DNA of 64,000 nt from Xanthomarina gelatinilytica (GCF_000348685.1 NZ_ANLA01000004.1:496001-560000), one strand, 5' to 3'; positions 8,864-18,930 are shown, counted from the first letter of the stretch. Made by a program: numbers and translations. The notes: a model not told the origin generated them from the letters alone.

Positions 8864-9823
8864 CTAAACCGATTGTTTTTCCTTTTTCTTTAAATTGGTG
8901 AGCATTTCTGAGGTTATATCGTTCAATGAAAAACGATGTTTCCAGCTCCAGTCTTCCCTGGCACGAGAGTCGTCTATACTTTTTGGCCATGAGTCTGCTA
9001 TTTTTTGTCTGAAGTCTGGTTTGTAAGTTACAGTAAATTCTGGCAGGTGTTTTTGTATGGACTCTGTAATTTCTTTTGGTGTAAAACTTACGGCAGATAG
9101 GTTATAGGATGATCTTATTTTAATGTCTTCCGGTTTGGCGTCCATAATATCTATGGTGGCTTTAATGGCGTCGTCCATAAACATCATTGGCAGTTGGGTG
9201 TTTTCAGATAAAAAACATTCGTAAGTGTTATCGGCTATCGCTTTATGGTAGATTTCAACAGCATAATCTGTAGTGCCTCCACCAGGTAAGGTTTTCCAGC
9301 TTATAATGCCTGGATAACGAATGCTTCTTACATCTACCCCATATTGGTTGTGGTAATACTCGCACCAACGTTCGCCAACTTGCTTGGTCATGCCATAAAC
9401 CGTAGATGGCTCCATAATAGTATATTGTGGAGTGTTTTCTTTAGGGGTTGTGGGACCAAACACTGCAATACTGGAAGGCCAAAACAATTTTTTAATAAAG
9501 CCTTCTTTTGCTAAATTTAAAACATGAAATAGGGAATCCATGTTTAAATCCCATGCTTTCATTGGGTATTTTTCGCCAGTGGCACTTAACATGGCAGCCA
9601 TTAAATACACCGTGTTGATTTTGTGTTTGTCTATACAAACCTTTACAGAGGTATAATCTTGAGCATCTAAAATCTCAAAAATTCCAGAGTTCACTATATC
9701 TAAATTATTGTAGCTTATGTCGCTGGCAATAACATTATCTTTTCCATGAATGCTTCTTAAGGTATGCGTTAGTTCTGATCCTATTTGTCCACATGCACCA
9801 ATAATTAATATTTTAGGAGTCAT
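8864..9823 (-). CDS. tdh: L-threonine 3-dehydrogenase, SDR type
   Basis: This 319-residue protein is an extended SDR enzyme. The Rossmann motif GACGQIGSEL begins at residue 8, the active-site region reads WPSSIAVFGP, and the catalytic Tyr-x3-Lys is in STVYGMTKQVGERW. The opening TPKILIIGACGQIGSEL and the later SIRYPGIISWKTLPGGGTTDYAVEIY are characteristic of the NAD-dependent threonine dehydrogenases first described in Flavobacterium. These oxidise L-threonine to 2-amino-3-ketobutyrate, the first step of threonine breakdown to glycine and acetyl-CoA. The length is normal. A -7-like box (TATTTTTG) lies on the minus strand at 9854-9847, upstream of the ATG. General annotation as a UDP-glucose epimerase would be less specific. 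Confidence 0.9.
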   Translation of the reverse strand: MTPKILIIGACGQIGSELTHTLRSIHGKDNVIASDISYNNLDIVNSGIFEILDAQDYTSVKVCIDKHKINTVYLMAAMLSATGEKYPMKAWDLNMDSLFHVLNLAKEGFIKKLFWPSSIAVFGPTTPKENTPQYTIMEPSTVYGMTKQVGERWCEYYHNQYGVDVRSIRYPGIISWKTLPGGGTTDYAVEIYHKAIADNTYECFLSENTQLPMMFMDDAIKATIDIMDAKPEDIKIRSSYNLSAVSFTPKEITESIQKHLPEFTVTYKPDFRQKIADSWPKSIDDSRAREDWSWKHRFSLNDITSEMLTNLKKKEKQSV

Positions 9824-9950
9824 TTCTTGTAAGTTTTTAAGGTCTTCAAAAATAACAAGATTTTTAATGTACTATTATAAAATTAACTTAAAAAACCATC
9901 ATAATTATTAAACATGTGCTAAACCATAGCATATAAAAAACCGAAATCTA

Positions 9951-9958
9951 TATATTTG
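9951..9958 (+). promoter_or_regulatory. Probable -7 promoter box of the lipoprotein gene
   Basis: TATATTTG matches the Bacteroidota -7 consensus TAnnTTTG and lies 12 nt before the first ATG of the next gene, so the leader would be very short. No clear -33 TTG was found at the expected distance. Confidence 0.5.
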
Positions 9959-9969
9959 CTATTCTATAA

Positions 9970-10488
9970 ATGTTTAGTATGAAATTTATTATAAGTTTTT
10001 GTTTGTTGATCTGCTTGGTCTCTTGTGGCAAAAGTGTTGATGAGACTCCTAAAGTTGAACAGGAAAACACCTTGTCATCCCTTTCTAAACAGACCATCCA
10101 GAAATTTAATTACACGGAATATTTATTGGACCCCAAGGTTAAGAAAATTACAAACAATTGGGTTAAATATAATGAATTGGAAGGTGTTGTAATGAATTTA
10201 AAACAAGCTGATTTAACTTATTTCAAAGAAAATCATGAAATTTTGGAAGCCTTGATTACCGATTTAAAGCAAAGTCTTCCAGAAACCTTGAACTCTCCAG
10301 CTATTATGTCCAGATTGATTGCTTTGGAAACCAAATTATATAAACTGGAGAGTCTTGTAAATCTATCTAATGCCACACCAGAGAGCATCATGCCGGGCAT
10401 TCAGGAAGTTTTGGTTTCTTTTTCAAATTTAAACCTGCAAATGAACAAAAAGATTGAAAGAGACTCCCAAAAAATCATAAAACCTTAA
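9970..10488 (+). CDS. Lipoprotein of unknown function
   Basis: This 172-residue protein has a lipoprotein signal: FIISFCLLICLVSC ends in the lipobox cysteine, followed by GKSVDE. The mature part is predicted to be mostly helical, with the repeating leucine and lysine pattern of a short coiled region (ESLVNLSNATPESIMPGIQEVLVSFSNLN). No enzyme motif is visible. Two in-frame ATG codons exist, at 9970 and 9979. The second gives the more usual MKFIISF start. The gene stands alone, with a -7 box just upstream, and is followed by the M13 peptidase gene after about 110 nt. The function is unknown. Confidence 0.85.
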   Translation: MFSMKFIISFCLLICLVSCGKSVDETPKVEQENTLSSLSKQTIQKFNYTEYLLDPKVKKITNNWVKYNELEGVVMNLKQADLTYFKENHEILEALITDLKQSLPETLNSPAIMSRLIALETKLYKLESLVNLSNATPESIMPGIQEVLVSFSNLNLQMNKKIERDSQKIIKP

Positions 10489-10597
10489 AAATGCTTGTAT
10501 ATCCTTAATTCTTAAGGTTATGTTAATGTTTATTCCGCGTATTTATATTACTGTTATTTATTGTTAAATTTCACCCTTAAAATTCAACCTTAACCCT

Positions 10598-12694
10598 ATG
10601 AATAGAAAATTTTTAAAGCTATCCCTATACAGTGCAGTAGCTTTTACAGGCTTTGTAGCTTGTAAAAACGATGCAAATAAGGATGTGGCACAAGTAGAAA
10701 CAGAACAGGTTCCTGGAATTAATTTAGATTACATGGATACCTCAGTAGCACCAAATCAGGATTTCTTCAATTATGTAAATGGAACTTGGTTAAAAACCAA
10801 TGAAATTCCAGCCGATAGAACCAGATGGGGAAGCTTTGACGAACTTCGCAAAAAAACAGATGCAGATGCCTTGAACATTTTAAAATCTGCCATGTCTGAA
10901 AACAAAGACATGGAAAAAATAACCGTATTGCCTGGATCTGACCAAGAAAAAGCAGTAGAGTTTTTTCAAACCATTATGGATACGGTTTCCAGAGATAATC
11001 AAGGTATAGACCCTTTAAAGCCATATCTGGCCAAGATTGAAAACATAAAAAACATAGAAGACCTTCAAGCCTATTTAATAGAAATGGAACCTCAAGGAGG
11101 TGCCGGATTTTTTGGGTTTGGTGTTGGCTCCCACCCAAAAAACAGTAATTTAAATACAGCATACCTAGGAGGAGGTTCCTTAGGTTTAAGTAGGGATTAT
11201 TATGTGGACCAAGACGAAGACACCAAAGAGAAAAGGGAATTGTACCGAGCTCATATAGCAAGAATGTTACAATACATTGGGGAAGATGAAGCCACTGCCA
11301 AAACAAAAGCTGATGAAATTTTGGATTTTGAAACCAAAATGGCAGAACCTAGAATGACAAAAGAAGAACGTAGAGACCCAAGAAAACGTTTTAACCCAAA
11401 ATCCATTGAAGAGCTGAATAACATGACTTCTTCTATCGATTGGAAAGCTTATTTTAATGGCATAGGAGCCACAACCATAGACACTGTAATTGTAACAGAT
11501 CCAGGGTATTTTAAAGCGTTGGATGCTATTTTTAAAGAAAACAATGTTCAGGTTTGGAAAGATTATTTAAACTGGACGCTTGTTAGAAGTGCAGCCAACC
11601 AGCTTACAACAGATATGGAAACTGCAAATTGGGAATTTTACAGTAGGGATTTAAGAGGTTCCAAAGAACAAAGACCCAGAGAAGAAAGAGCTTTAGGCAC
11701 TTTAAACGCTACCATTGGTGAAGCCTTGGGTAAACTGTATGTGGATAAAATGTTCCCTCCAGAAGCCAAGGAGAAAGCAGAAAAAATGATACAAAATATC
11801 ATGGTGGCTTTTGAAAACAGAATCCAGAACTTGGACTGGATGACCCCAGAAACCAAAGAAAAAGCTATAGAGAAACTTAACAAAATGACTGTTAAAATAG
11901 CTTACCCAGACAAATGGAAAGATTATTCTGAACTGGAAGTTAAAAGTGTTGAAGAAGGTGGATCATATTTTGAAAATTTAAATCATGTTTCTGAATGGAA
12001 CTTTAAAGAGGATTTAAATAAATTAGGGAAACCAGTAGATAAAAGCGAATGGTTAATGGCACCACAAATTGTGAATGCTTACTTTATGCCTCCTTATAAC
12101 GAAATTGTGTTTCCAGCTGCTATTTTACAACCTCCATTCTATAACTATCATGCAGATGAAGCTGTAAACTATGGTGGTATTGGAGCTGTCATTGGTCATG
12201 AAATATCTCATTGTTTCGATGATTCCGGTTCTCGATATGATGCTGATGGAAATTTAAACAACTGGTGGACAGAAGAGGATTTAGAGCAGTTTACAGCTCT
12301 TGGAGAAGAACTTTCTGCACAATATAGCAATGTAAACGCGCTTCCAGATGTAAAATTAAATGGCGATTTTACCTTAGGTGAAAACATTGGTGATTTAGGA
12401 GGGGTTAATGCAGCTTATGATGGCTTGCAGTTGTATTTAGCTGAAAACGGCAGGCCGGAAAATATTGATGGTTTTACTCCAGAACAGCGTTTCTTTATGA
12501 GCTGGGCTACGGTTTGGAGAACCAAATACACTGAGGATGCCTTAAGAAATCAAATAAAAACAGATACACATTCTCCAGGAATGTATCGTGCAGTAATGCC
12601 TCTACAAAACATAGATGCTTTTTATGAAGCATTCAATATTCAAGAGACAGATAACATGTATTTAGCTCCAGAAAAGCGAGTTAAAATATGGTAA
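10598..12694 (+). CDS. pepO: M13-family zinc metallopeptidase lipoprotein (PepO/neprilysin-like)
   Basis: This 698-residue protein is a full-length M13 peptidase. A lipobox-like end (FTGFVAC) suggests it is a lipoprotein anchored in the envelope. The N-terminal M13 domain begins with the typical YMDTSVAPNQDFFNYVNGTWL. The zinc site HExxH is in GAVIGHEISHCFDD, the third ligand glutamate in GENIGDLGG, and the family motif NAYFMPPYNEIVFPAAILQPPF precedes it. These enzymes cleave small peptides outside the cytoplasm, on the amino side of hydrophobic residues. The gene is monocistronic: a strong terminator separates it from the convergent TPR gene. The gene symbol follows family naming only. Confidence 0.93.
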   Translation: MNRKFLKLSLYSAVAFTGFVACKNDANKDVAQVETEQVPGINLDYMDTSVAPNQDFFNYVNGTWLKTNEIPADRTRWGSFDELRKKTDADALNILKSAMSENKDMEKITVLPGSDQEKAVEFFQTIMDTVSRDNQGIDPLKPYLAKIENIKNIEDLQAYLIEMEPQGGAGFFGFGVGSHPKNSNLNTAYLGGGSLGLSRDYYVDQDEDTKEKRELYRAHIARMLQYIGEDEATAKTKADEILDFETKMAEPRMTKEERRDPRKRFNPKSIEELNNMTSSIDWKAYFNGIGATTIDTVIVTDPGYFKALDAIFKENNVQVWKDYLNWTLVRSAANQLTTDMETANWEFYSRDLRGSKEQRPREERALGTLNATIGEALGKLYVDKMFPPEAKEKAEKMIQNIMVAFENRIQNLDWMTPETKEKAIEKLNKMTVKIAYPDKWKDYSELEVKSVEEGGSYFENLNHVSEWNFKEDLNKLGKPVDKSEWLMAPQIVNAYFMPPYNEIVFPAAILQPPFYNYHADEAVNYGGIGAVIGHEISHCFDDSGSRYDADGNLNNWWTEEDLEQFTALGEELSAQYSNVNALPDVKLNGDFTLGENIGDLGGVNAAYDGLQLYLAENGRPENIDGFTPEQRFFMSWATVWRTKYTEDALRNQIKTDTHSPGMYRAVMPLQNIDAFYEAFNIQETDNMYLAPEKRVKIW

Positions 12695-12713
12695 TTTAAA
12701 AGTGTTGATTAAA

Positions 12714-12741
12714 AAAAGCCAGCAATTAAGCTGGCTTTTTT
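12714..12741. terminator. Bidirectional terminator between the M13 peptidase and TPR genes
   Basis: The hairpin AGCCAGC/GCTGGCT has a 6-nt loop, an A-run on its left and a T-run on its right. It can stop transcription in both directions between these convergent genes. Confidence 0.88.
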
Positions 12742-12758
12742 ATTTAGTATAGTAAATG

Positions 12759-13457
12759 TCAATCTTTTTTTGAAGGCTGAGGTTTTTGACCCAACAACGC
12801 ATTTCTACTTACATAGGCCAAATTAAAATTAGGAGCCATGGTGAGCGCCTGTTCTAAATAGGTAACAGCTGTATCTATATTGGTTTCTTTGTCCTGATTG
12901 AAAACAATGAGCCCTTTTAAATACAAAAACCCAGCTTTTAATGGTACTTGATATGGTTGCTGAGACTCGTAGTAGGTTTTTTTCATGTTATCCTGTACAT
13001 GCAACAACCCATATTCCACTTGTTTGGAAGCCTCTTCTAAATTTTGGTTTTGCAGGTATAATTCTGCCAATTCGTAGGCTAAAGTGACATTCTGTGTTCT
13101 TCTAAACAGCTCTTCAAATTGCTTAACTGCTAATTTTGGTTGATTTAAGGATTTTAATGAAACGGCTTTTATTTCAACAGCCATGTCCGAATCGTCAGCC
13201 ATTAAATCAACTCCTATGGTATTCAACGCTTGAACAAATTTACCTTCATTCATATATAAATAAGCCAAAGTATCTTGTCTGGCAGCTGAAGGTGAAAGAA
13301 TGTTTAAATGTGTCAAGCCATTAATAATCCCTTGCATGTCTCCTTGAGCTTTCATTTGTTTGTAGTAAGCTTCATAATGCTTTAACAATTCCTGATTGTT
13401 TTGGGCTTGCACATGGAAACTAAAAGCAATACCAACCAATAGAATAAGATTTTTCAT
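12759..13457 (-). CDS. Exported TPR-repeat protein
   Basis: This 232-residue protein has a signal peptide (MKNLILLVGIAFSFHVQAQ). Behind it lies a helical body with several degenerate tetratricopeptide repeats, for example around residues 100-190, where AVKQFEELFRRTQNVTLAYELAELYLQNQNLEEASKQ and the last repeat ending near NLAYVSRNALLG show the alternating helix pattern. TPR proteins of this size act as docking surfaces in envelope complexes. No partner can be deduced here. It shares a terminator with the convergent M13 peptidase gene and stands upstream of no obvious partner gene. The function is unknown. Confidence 0.82.
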   Translation of the reverse strand: MKNLILLVGIAFSFHVQAQNNQELLKHYEAYYKQMKAQGDMQGIINGLTHLNILSPSAARQDTLAYLYMNEGKFVQALNTIGVDLMADDSDMAVEIKAVSLKSLNQPKLAVKQFEELFRRTQNVTLAYELAELYLQNQNLEEASKQVEYGLLHVQDNMKKTYYESQQPYQVPLKAGFLYLKGLIVFNQDKETNIDTAVTYLEQALTMAPNFNLAYVSRNALLGQKPQPSKKD

Positions 13458-13539
13458 AACATGTAATAATTTAATGTGCCAAAACTATAAAAATTTATGA
13501 GGTAATGTCTTAAAAACATGCTAATTATTTCCAACGGAC

Positions 13540-15837
13540 TTAATCAAAACGTATGGTTTTCTTTAGCATCACAGCATCGTTTAAGATAAAAGGTTTAGGG
13601 GTCAAGTCTTTTGGGCGTTCAGGAACATCAAACAATGGGTTGTGAAGCATGTTAAACGAAGATTCGTAATACCTAAGGGTGGTTTGTTGGTTTTTGGGCA
13701 CTGAAAACTCCAATTCCAAAAAGGTGTCGTCCACCACATAATATTCAAAAAGCCTATTAAAATCCCTATTTGCAAACACTAAACCATTTTTGTCTTTTTC
13801 AATTTCAAGACCATTGATGTTAAAAGACCCAAACACATTTGTGGAATCGGCATAGATGTCCATTCTGTTAACCAGTCGTTGAGGTGAAATAAACAATTTG
13901 AGATGTCTGTATTCACCAATTATGGTATCTTTTTTTACATCAACATACGGTTGTTTTATGGGTTTTATATTGGCCTTTTTACTATAGCTAAATGGCGTGT
14001 TGTATTTACTGCCAAAAGTTGTTTTTGTTATGGCATGTTTGCTGTCTGGAGTATTGGTTAGGTAGGTTTCGGTCCAGGGACCCAATATGTTGTCATAGGT
14101 TGCCCAAACAGCTTCATTGTTATCTAAATCTAAATAGTAAACAAGGCTGTTGGGTTTGGGATGTTCATTGTTAAAACTGGAATTTAAATGTGCTGAAATA
14201 AACACGCAGATGGTTATTAAAAACAGGGCATAAGACCATCTGTTTTTATGTCTAAAGAAACCAAAAACAGGTATAAGCAAACCAAAAATCAAGGTCACCA
14301 AAACCGTAGAAGCCATTAAAAGCTTTAAGCCCAAACCTACTGGAAACATTTGTACAAAAGGCGACATGATGGTTAATACCGGAAACGCCAAGAATGTCAT
14401 TAATATCAGGTTTGGTTGTTTTTGCCTAACCAATACAAAAAGACTAACTAAAGCAAAAAACACAGGAATGATAAAAAAACTGGCACCTTGAAGTTGCCAA
14501 GCAACAAAAGCGCAAATAATGAGCCATAAAAATATGGGGCCAATCAGTAAACTGGCTGTATTTTCAGGGTTGTAAACTTTATGGTATCCCCAAAAACAAA
14601 TAGCGATTGCCAACAAGGAAAATGCCCAAATATAGGTATGTCCATTGTAAGTAAATCCGTGAAGCATTTCGGTGTATTGTGGATATACAGACACTAAAAA
14701 TTTCCATCCAAAAAAACCAAGAAGACCATTGATTATCAAAACAGCAAGAAACATAAGAGTCCCTTTGCCTATTTGTTTGGCATTAAGGGTTCTTTTGCTT
14801 ATGCCATAAAAAACAAGCATTATAAAAATTAATAAGGCTAGAATTAACAAGGGCACAATCCATGTAAAAGGATAACTAACTGTCTTAAAAAGAGGTACGT
14901 TAAAATAAACATCATCGGTTTCGCTTTTTAAATTATTTAAATTGGCATCAGCAAAATAATGTAATAAAGGCATCAAATAACTGCCTTGGTGTTCCAAGGT
15001 GTTTCTGTCCAACCTTTCGTAAGTATCCAACGCTGTGTGGTAATCGAAATGGTCGTCAATAAAAGCAAAATTAAAACCATCAATATTTCCTTCTTCCCTA
15101 AATCTGGTTAAATCGGTATCGTTGGGCAGTTTTTTATATACGCTATAGGCCAGGGAGTTTGCAACAGGATATTCAGGATGTGCTTCTTTAAAACTGGAAA
15201 TTAAATTTTTGTTGCCTCCATTGGTTTCCATAAGCATGTAGCTAGGGCCACCACTTCCTCGAGCCTCAAAATTTAACACTAAACCAACATCCTTTGCCCA
15301 AGGATGGTTTTTTACAAACAGCGATGCGCCATTTAAACCCAACTCTTCAGCATCGGAAAACATGACAATGATATCGTTTTTATGACTTTTACCCTCACTT
15401 AAAAAAGCTCTTAAACCTTCCAAAATAGTCACCACTCCAGAGCCAGCATCACTGGCTCCCAATGAGGCATGAGACTTGCTGTCGTAATGCGAAAGTAGTA
15501 AAAGGGCTTTGGAATTATCAGTGCCTTTTATTCTGGCAAGTATGTTTTTTGGTTTGGTAATCGTTCCCCAATCTGTTAAAACATAGCCTTCTTGAATTTG
15601 GGTTTCCAAACCTAAATTCCCTAAAGCGTTTACAAGATAATCTTTCACCCTTTCATGGTCTGGACTTCCAACATAATGTGGGTTTTTGGAAATTTCTTTT
15701 AGGTGAAGTAAGGCTCGCTGTGTAGAAAATGCATTGTCTGGTGCATCGATAGTGGATATGTTACTTGGCAACAAAGCAAAAAAACTCCAATAAACAGCAA
15801 CTATAATTAAGATAATGGAAACACCTTTTTTAAACAT
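13540..15837 (-). CDS. M28-family membrane metallopeptidase (ERMP1/Fxna-like)
   Basis: This 765-residue protein has three parts. An N-terminal membrane anchor is followed by an M28 zinc peptidase domain (about residues 40-300), with ligands visible in LLSHYDSKSHA, GASDAGSG and FSDAEELGLNGA. Then come about eight hydrophobic helices (about 325-550), and a soluble C-terminal beta-rich domain. The same order is seen in eukaryotic endoplasmic-reticulum metallopeptidase 1 (Fxna) and its bacterial homologues. The peptidase domain should face the periplasm and cleave aminoacyl or peptide substrates; the exact substrate is unknown. The gene is isolated: it is divergent from the CBS gene, with 113 nt between the starts. 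Confidence 0.88.
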   Translation of the reverse strand: MFKKGVSIILIIVAVYWSFFALLPSNISTIDAPDNAFSTQRALLHLKEISKNPHYVGSPDHERVKDYLVNALGNLGLETQIQEGYVLTDWGTITKPKNILARIKGTDNSKALLLLSHYDSKSHASLGASDAGSGVVTILEGLRAFLSEGKSHKNDIIVMFSDAEELGLNGASLFVKNHPWAKDVGLVLNFEARGSGGPSYMLMETNGGNKNLISSFKEAHPEYPVANSLAYSVYKKLPNDTDLTRFREEGNIDGFNFAFIDDHFDYHTALDTYERLDRNTLEHQGSYLMPLLHYFADANLNNLKSETDDVYFNVPLFKTVSYPFTWIVPLLILALLIFIMLVFYGISKRTLNAKQIGKGTLMFLAVLIINGLLGFFGWKFLVSVYPQYTEMLHGFTYNGHTYIWAFSLLAIAICFWGYHKVYNPENTASLLIGPIFLWLIICAFVAWQLQGASFFIIPVFFALVSLFVLVRQKQPNLILMTFLAFPVLTIMSPFVQMFPVGLGLKLLMASTVLVTLIFGLLIPVFGFFRHKNRWSYALFLITICVFISAHLNSSFNNEHPKPNSLVYYLDLDNNEAVWATYDNILGPWTETYLTNTPDSKHAITKTTFGSKYNTPFSYSKKANIKPIKQPYVDVKKDTIIGEYRHLKLFISPQRLVNRMDIYADSTNVFGSFNINGLEIEKDKNGLVFANRDFNRLFEYYVVDDTFLELEFSVPKNQQTTLRYYESSFNMLHNPLFDVPERPKDLTPKPFILNDAVMLKKTIRFD

Positions 15838-15950
15838 GACTTTATGGGATTGGTTTGTTTTATAAAAATAGAAAAATTATCCCACAAAAGCTTGGTTAGG
15901 ATAACTCGTTATTATTGAGTATATTTAAGTTTCAATTAAAAACAACAATC

Positions 15951-16418
15951 ATGGCAATCAAGAGTTTTCAAGGCGCTAGAAAGCAACAACAAAATACATC
16001 AGAAGAGATTCCTTTCAAGGTTCGCGATGTGATGTGCAAAGATCTTATCACTTTTAAACCAGAACAATCTGTGGAAGAAGTTATAGATACGCTAATTAGA
16101 AATAAAATTTCGGGAGGACCAGTTGTAAATGATAAAAATGAATTGGTAGGGATTATTTCTGAAGGAGACTGTTTAAAACAAATAAGCGAAAGTAGATATT
16201 ACAACATGCCCATGGAAAATGACAATGTGGAAAAACGCATGATAAAAGACGTGGAAACCATTGATGGTAATATGAATGTATTGGATGCTGCCAACAAATT
16301 TCTGGAATCCAGAAGAAGACGCTTTCCAATAGTTGAAGACGGGAAATTAATAGGGCAGATTAGTCAGAAAGACATCCTAAAAGTGGCTATGGAACTAAAA
16401 GGGCATACCTGGAAGTAA
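15951..16418 (+). CDS. CBS-domain pair protein
   Basis: This protein of about 155 residues consists mainly of two CBS domains. The first begins VRDVMCKDLITFKPEQSVEEVIDTLIRN and the second ends RRFPIVEDGKLIGQISQKDILKVAMEL. CBS pairs bind adenosine nucleotides and sense energy or redox state. No catalytic domain is attached, so it probably regulates another protein. The frame is open from a TTG at 15915, but the ATG at 15951 (MAIKSFQGARKQQQ) is the likely start. Its stop codon directly abuts the stop of nadB on the other strand, with no bases between them, so the two transcripts must overlap. Confidence 0.85.
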   Translation: MAIKSFQGARKQQQNTSEEIPFKVRDVMCKDLITFKPEQSVEEVIDTLIRNKISGGPVVNDKNELVGIISEGDCLKQISESRYYNMPMENDNVEKRMIKDVETIDGNMNVLDAANKFLESRRRRFPIVEDGKLIGQISQKDILKVAMELKGHTWK

Positions 16419-17966
16419 CTACGTATTGTCTACATTAAAATAACCACCTTTGTTTTCTTTTCTGTTTAAAGATTGCCCAATGATTAAATGGGCTACATTC
16501 ACCATGTTTCGCAATTCGCAAAGTGTGGTGGATATTTTAGAAGTTTTGTAAAGCTCTTCCACTTCGTTATATATCATGTCCAAGTGCGTGATGGCTTTGT
16601 TTAAACGGTCGTTGCTTCTAACAATTCCCACATAATCACGCATTAAAGCCTGAAGTTCTTTTAAGTTGTGTTTTATCAATACATGTTCTTTGGGCATGCT
16701 TGTACCTTCGTCGTTCCAATCAGGAAGAAACTTTTGTATATCCAACACCTCATGTTTGCAAAGATATTTGTAAATGTTATGCGCATACACCAAGGCTTCC
16801 AAAAGGGAATTGGAAGCCAATCTATTGGCGCCATGAAGTCCTGTTCTGGTACATTCACCACAAGCAAATAGGTTATTTATGGAAGTTTTCCCGTGTGAAT
16901 CAACCACAATGCCTCCACAGAGATAATGTGATGCCGGAACCACAGGAATCCAATCTTTCGAAATATCTATATGATGTTCCAAACAGGTTTTATAAATATT
17001 GGGAAAATGGTCCCTAAAGGATTTTAAATCCAAGTGGGTACAATCTAAAAACACACAAGGGTCACCAGATTTTTTTAGTTCGGTATCAATACTTTGCGAG
17101 ACAATATCCCTTGAGGCCAATTCAGCACGTTTATCGTAATTGGGCATAAACCTAGTGCCATCTTTGGTGCGCAAATAAGCGCCAAAACCTCTCACTGCTT
17201 CCGAAATTAAAAAAGCAGAACCTTCTTGATTGGTGTATAAAGCCGTGGGATGAAACTGAACAAATTCCATATCCTTAATTCTAGCTTTAGCTCTATATGC
17301 CATGGCTATACCATCTCCTGTGGCAATGGCTGGATTGGTTGTGTGACCATAAACCTTGCCAATGCCACCTGCAGCCAAAACCGTGCAATTTGATTGTAAC
17401 GTAAGGACCTTTCCGGTTTTCTGATTTAATACATAAGCACCATAACAACTAATGTTTTCCGAAACTTGTTTTAATTGATGTTCTGTAATTAAATCAATAG
17501 CAAAATGATGTGGCAACAAGCTAATATTTTTAAGTTGGTGCACTCTGGCCAATAACGCGCGTTCTATTTCGTAACCAGTGATATCTTTATGGTGCACCAC
17601 CCGAAATTGGCTATGTCCTCCTTCTTTTCCCAAATCGAGATTTCCGGTTTGGTCCAAATCAAACTGAGCTCCCCAAGCCATAAGTTCCTTTAACCGTTTG
17701 GGACCTTCAGTAATAACCATGTTTACAACGTCTATGTCACATAAACCATCTCCAGCAATCAAGGTGTCTTGAATGTGTTTTTGAAAGGAATCTGTTTTTT
17801 CATCAAGAACAACAGCCACGCCACCTTGTGCATATTTGGTGTTGGATTCGTCTTCATTACCTTTGGTTACTATGGTAATCTGTTTTTCAGGAAAAGCTTC
17901 AGCATGTTTTACAGCCAAGGTCAAACCTGCAACGCCAGAACCAATAATGAGTAATTGGGTTTTCAT
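16419..17966 (-). CDS. nadB: L-aspartate oxidase (quinolinate pathway)
   Basis: This is an FAD-dependent L-aspartate oxidase of about 515 residues. The dinucleotide motif GSGVAGLTLA is at the N-terminus. The substrate and active-site segments GGHSQFRVVHHKD, EFVQFHPTALY, ELASRDIVSQSI and HGANRLASNSLLEALV are typical of NadB within the succinate dehydrogenase flavoprotein family. It oxidises aspartate to iminoaspartate, which NadA condenses with dihydroxyacetone phosphate. The frame extends further upstream to 17999, but the ATG at 17966 (MKTQLLIIGSG) is 4 nt downstream of the nadA stop and gives the normal N-terminus. It is clearly an operon with nadA. Confidence 0.95.
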   Translation of the reverse strand: MKTQLLIIGSGVAGLTLAVKHAEAFPEKQITIVTKGNEDESNTKYAQGGVAVVLDEKTDSFQKHIQDTLIAGDGLCDIDVVNMVITEGPKRLKELMAWGAQFDLDQTGNLDLGKEGGHSQFRVVHHKDITGYEIERALLARVHQLKNISLLPHHFAIDLITEHQLKQVSENISCYGAYVLNQKTGKVLTLQSNCTVLAAGGIGKVYGHTTNPAIATGDGIAMAYRAKARIKDMEFVQFHPTALYTNQEGSAFLISEAVRGFGAYLRTKDGTRFMPNYDKRAELASRDIVSQSIDTELKKSGDPCVFLDCTHLDLKSFRDHFPNIYKTCLEHHIDISKDWIPVVPASHYLCGGIVVDSHGKTSINNLFACGECTRTGLHGANRLASNSLLEALVYAHNIYKYLCKHEVLDIQKFLPDWNDEGTSMPKEHVLIKHNLKELQALMRDYVGIVRSNDRLNKAITHLDMIYNEVEELYKTSKISTTLCELRNMVNVAHLIIGQSLNRKENKGGYFNVDNT

Positions 17967-17970
17967 TTGT

Positions 17971-18930
17971 TTATTTAGAAAGTTCAAGCATGCGTTCAAT
18001 AGGGAGCAATGCTTTTTTTCTTATAGGTTCAGGTACATCTATCTGAGGGCTTTCATTTAATAAACAATCGTATAATTTTTGAAGGGTATTTACCTTCATA
18101 AACGCACATTCACTACAAGCACAGGTGTTGTCCTCTTCGGCTGGAGCAGGAATTAAAAGGGTGTTTGGCACTTCTTGTTGCATTTTATGCAAGATGCCAG
18201 CTTCTGTGGCAACAATAAATTTTTCCTGTGGATGTGTTTTTACATAATTTATCATACCAGCTGTAGAACCAATATAATTTGCTGCATCGAGAATATGTGC
18301 TTCAGATTCTGGATGTGCAATAATTTTAGAGCCAGGATGTTCTTTGTATAATTTTAAAAGTTTATCTATTGAAAACGCTTCATGCACAATACAAGAGCCA
18401 TCCCATAGCACTAAATCCCGACCAGACACTTTGCTGATATAATGACCTAAGTTTTTATCTGGAGCAAAGATGATGGGGATTTCCTTTGGTACAGATTCCA
18501 CAATCTTTAAAGCGTTGGATGATGTACAAACAATATCGCTCATGGCTTTAATTTCTGCCGAACAATTGATATAAGTAATCACCAAATGGTCTGGATGCTG
18601 TTCCTTAAAAGCTTTAAAAGCTTCTGGAGGACAGGAGTCAGCCAAAGAGCACCCAGCATTTAAATCGGGTAAAACAACTGTTTTGTCAGGGTTTAAAATT
18701 TTAGCCGTTTCAGCCATAAAATGCACACCTGCAAAAACAATGATATCAGCATCTGTTTCTGCAGCTTTTTGCGACAAGCCCAAGCTATCTCCAACATAAT
18801 CAGCAACATCCTGTATTTCCGGCACTTGGTAATAATGTGCTAAAATAACGGCGTTCTTTTCTTTTTTTAAACGAAGGATTTCTTTTTTTAAGTCCAAAAC
18901 TTTTAGATAATTACGGTTTTTACAAGCCAC
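17971..18930 (-). CDS. nadA: Quinolinate synthase A (4Fe-4S enzyme)
   Basis: This quinolinate synthase has up to 319 residues. Cluster cysteines are visible at Cys94 ([10 protein letters not shown]), Cys180 ([11 protein letters not shown]) and in the C-terminal [10 protein letters not shown] around 270-275. The substrate-binding segment [20 protein letters not shown] is conserved. The enzyme makes quinolinate for NAD synthesis with an oxygen- and NO-sensitive [4Fe-4S] cluster. No ATG is available before the conserved region. The start is either the GTG at 18930 or a TTG about 12 codons later, so the N-terminus is uncertain. A -7 box (TATCTTTG, 18984-18977) lies about 47 nt upstream, and a palindrome overlaps the predicted transcription start. 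The gene is divergent from the Rrf2 regulator gene. Confidence 0.94.
   Translation of the reverse strand: MACKNRNYLKVLDLKKEILRLKKEKNAVILAHYYQVPEIQDVADYVGDSLGLSQKAAETDADIIVFAGVHFMAETAKILNPDKTVVLPDLNAGCSLADSCPPEAFKAFKEQHPDHLVITYINCSAEIKAMSDIVCTSSNALKIVESVPKEIPIIFAPDKNLGHYISKVSGRDLVLWDGSCIVHEAFSIDKLLKLYKEHPGSKIIAHPESEAHILDAANYIGSTAGMINYVKTHPQEKFIVATEAGILHKMQQEVPNTLLIPAPAEEDNTCACSECAFMKVNTLQKLYDCLLNESPQIDVPEPIRKKALLPIERMLELSK

Noticed and set aside
10503-10517. CCTTAA/TTAAGG hairpin after the lipoprotein gene as a terminator
   Set aside because: The stem is short and A+T-rich with only a 3-nt loop and no T-run.
16668-17017. Overlapping + strand frames inside nadB
   Set aside because: They have no domain features, and the nadB protein is fully conserved over the same bases.
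17967-17999. Upstream extension of nadB
   Set aside because: The extra 11 residues overlap the nadA stop region, and the ATG at 17966 gives the standard N-terminus.
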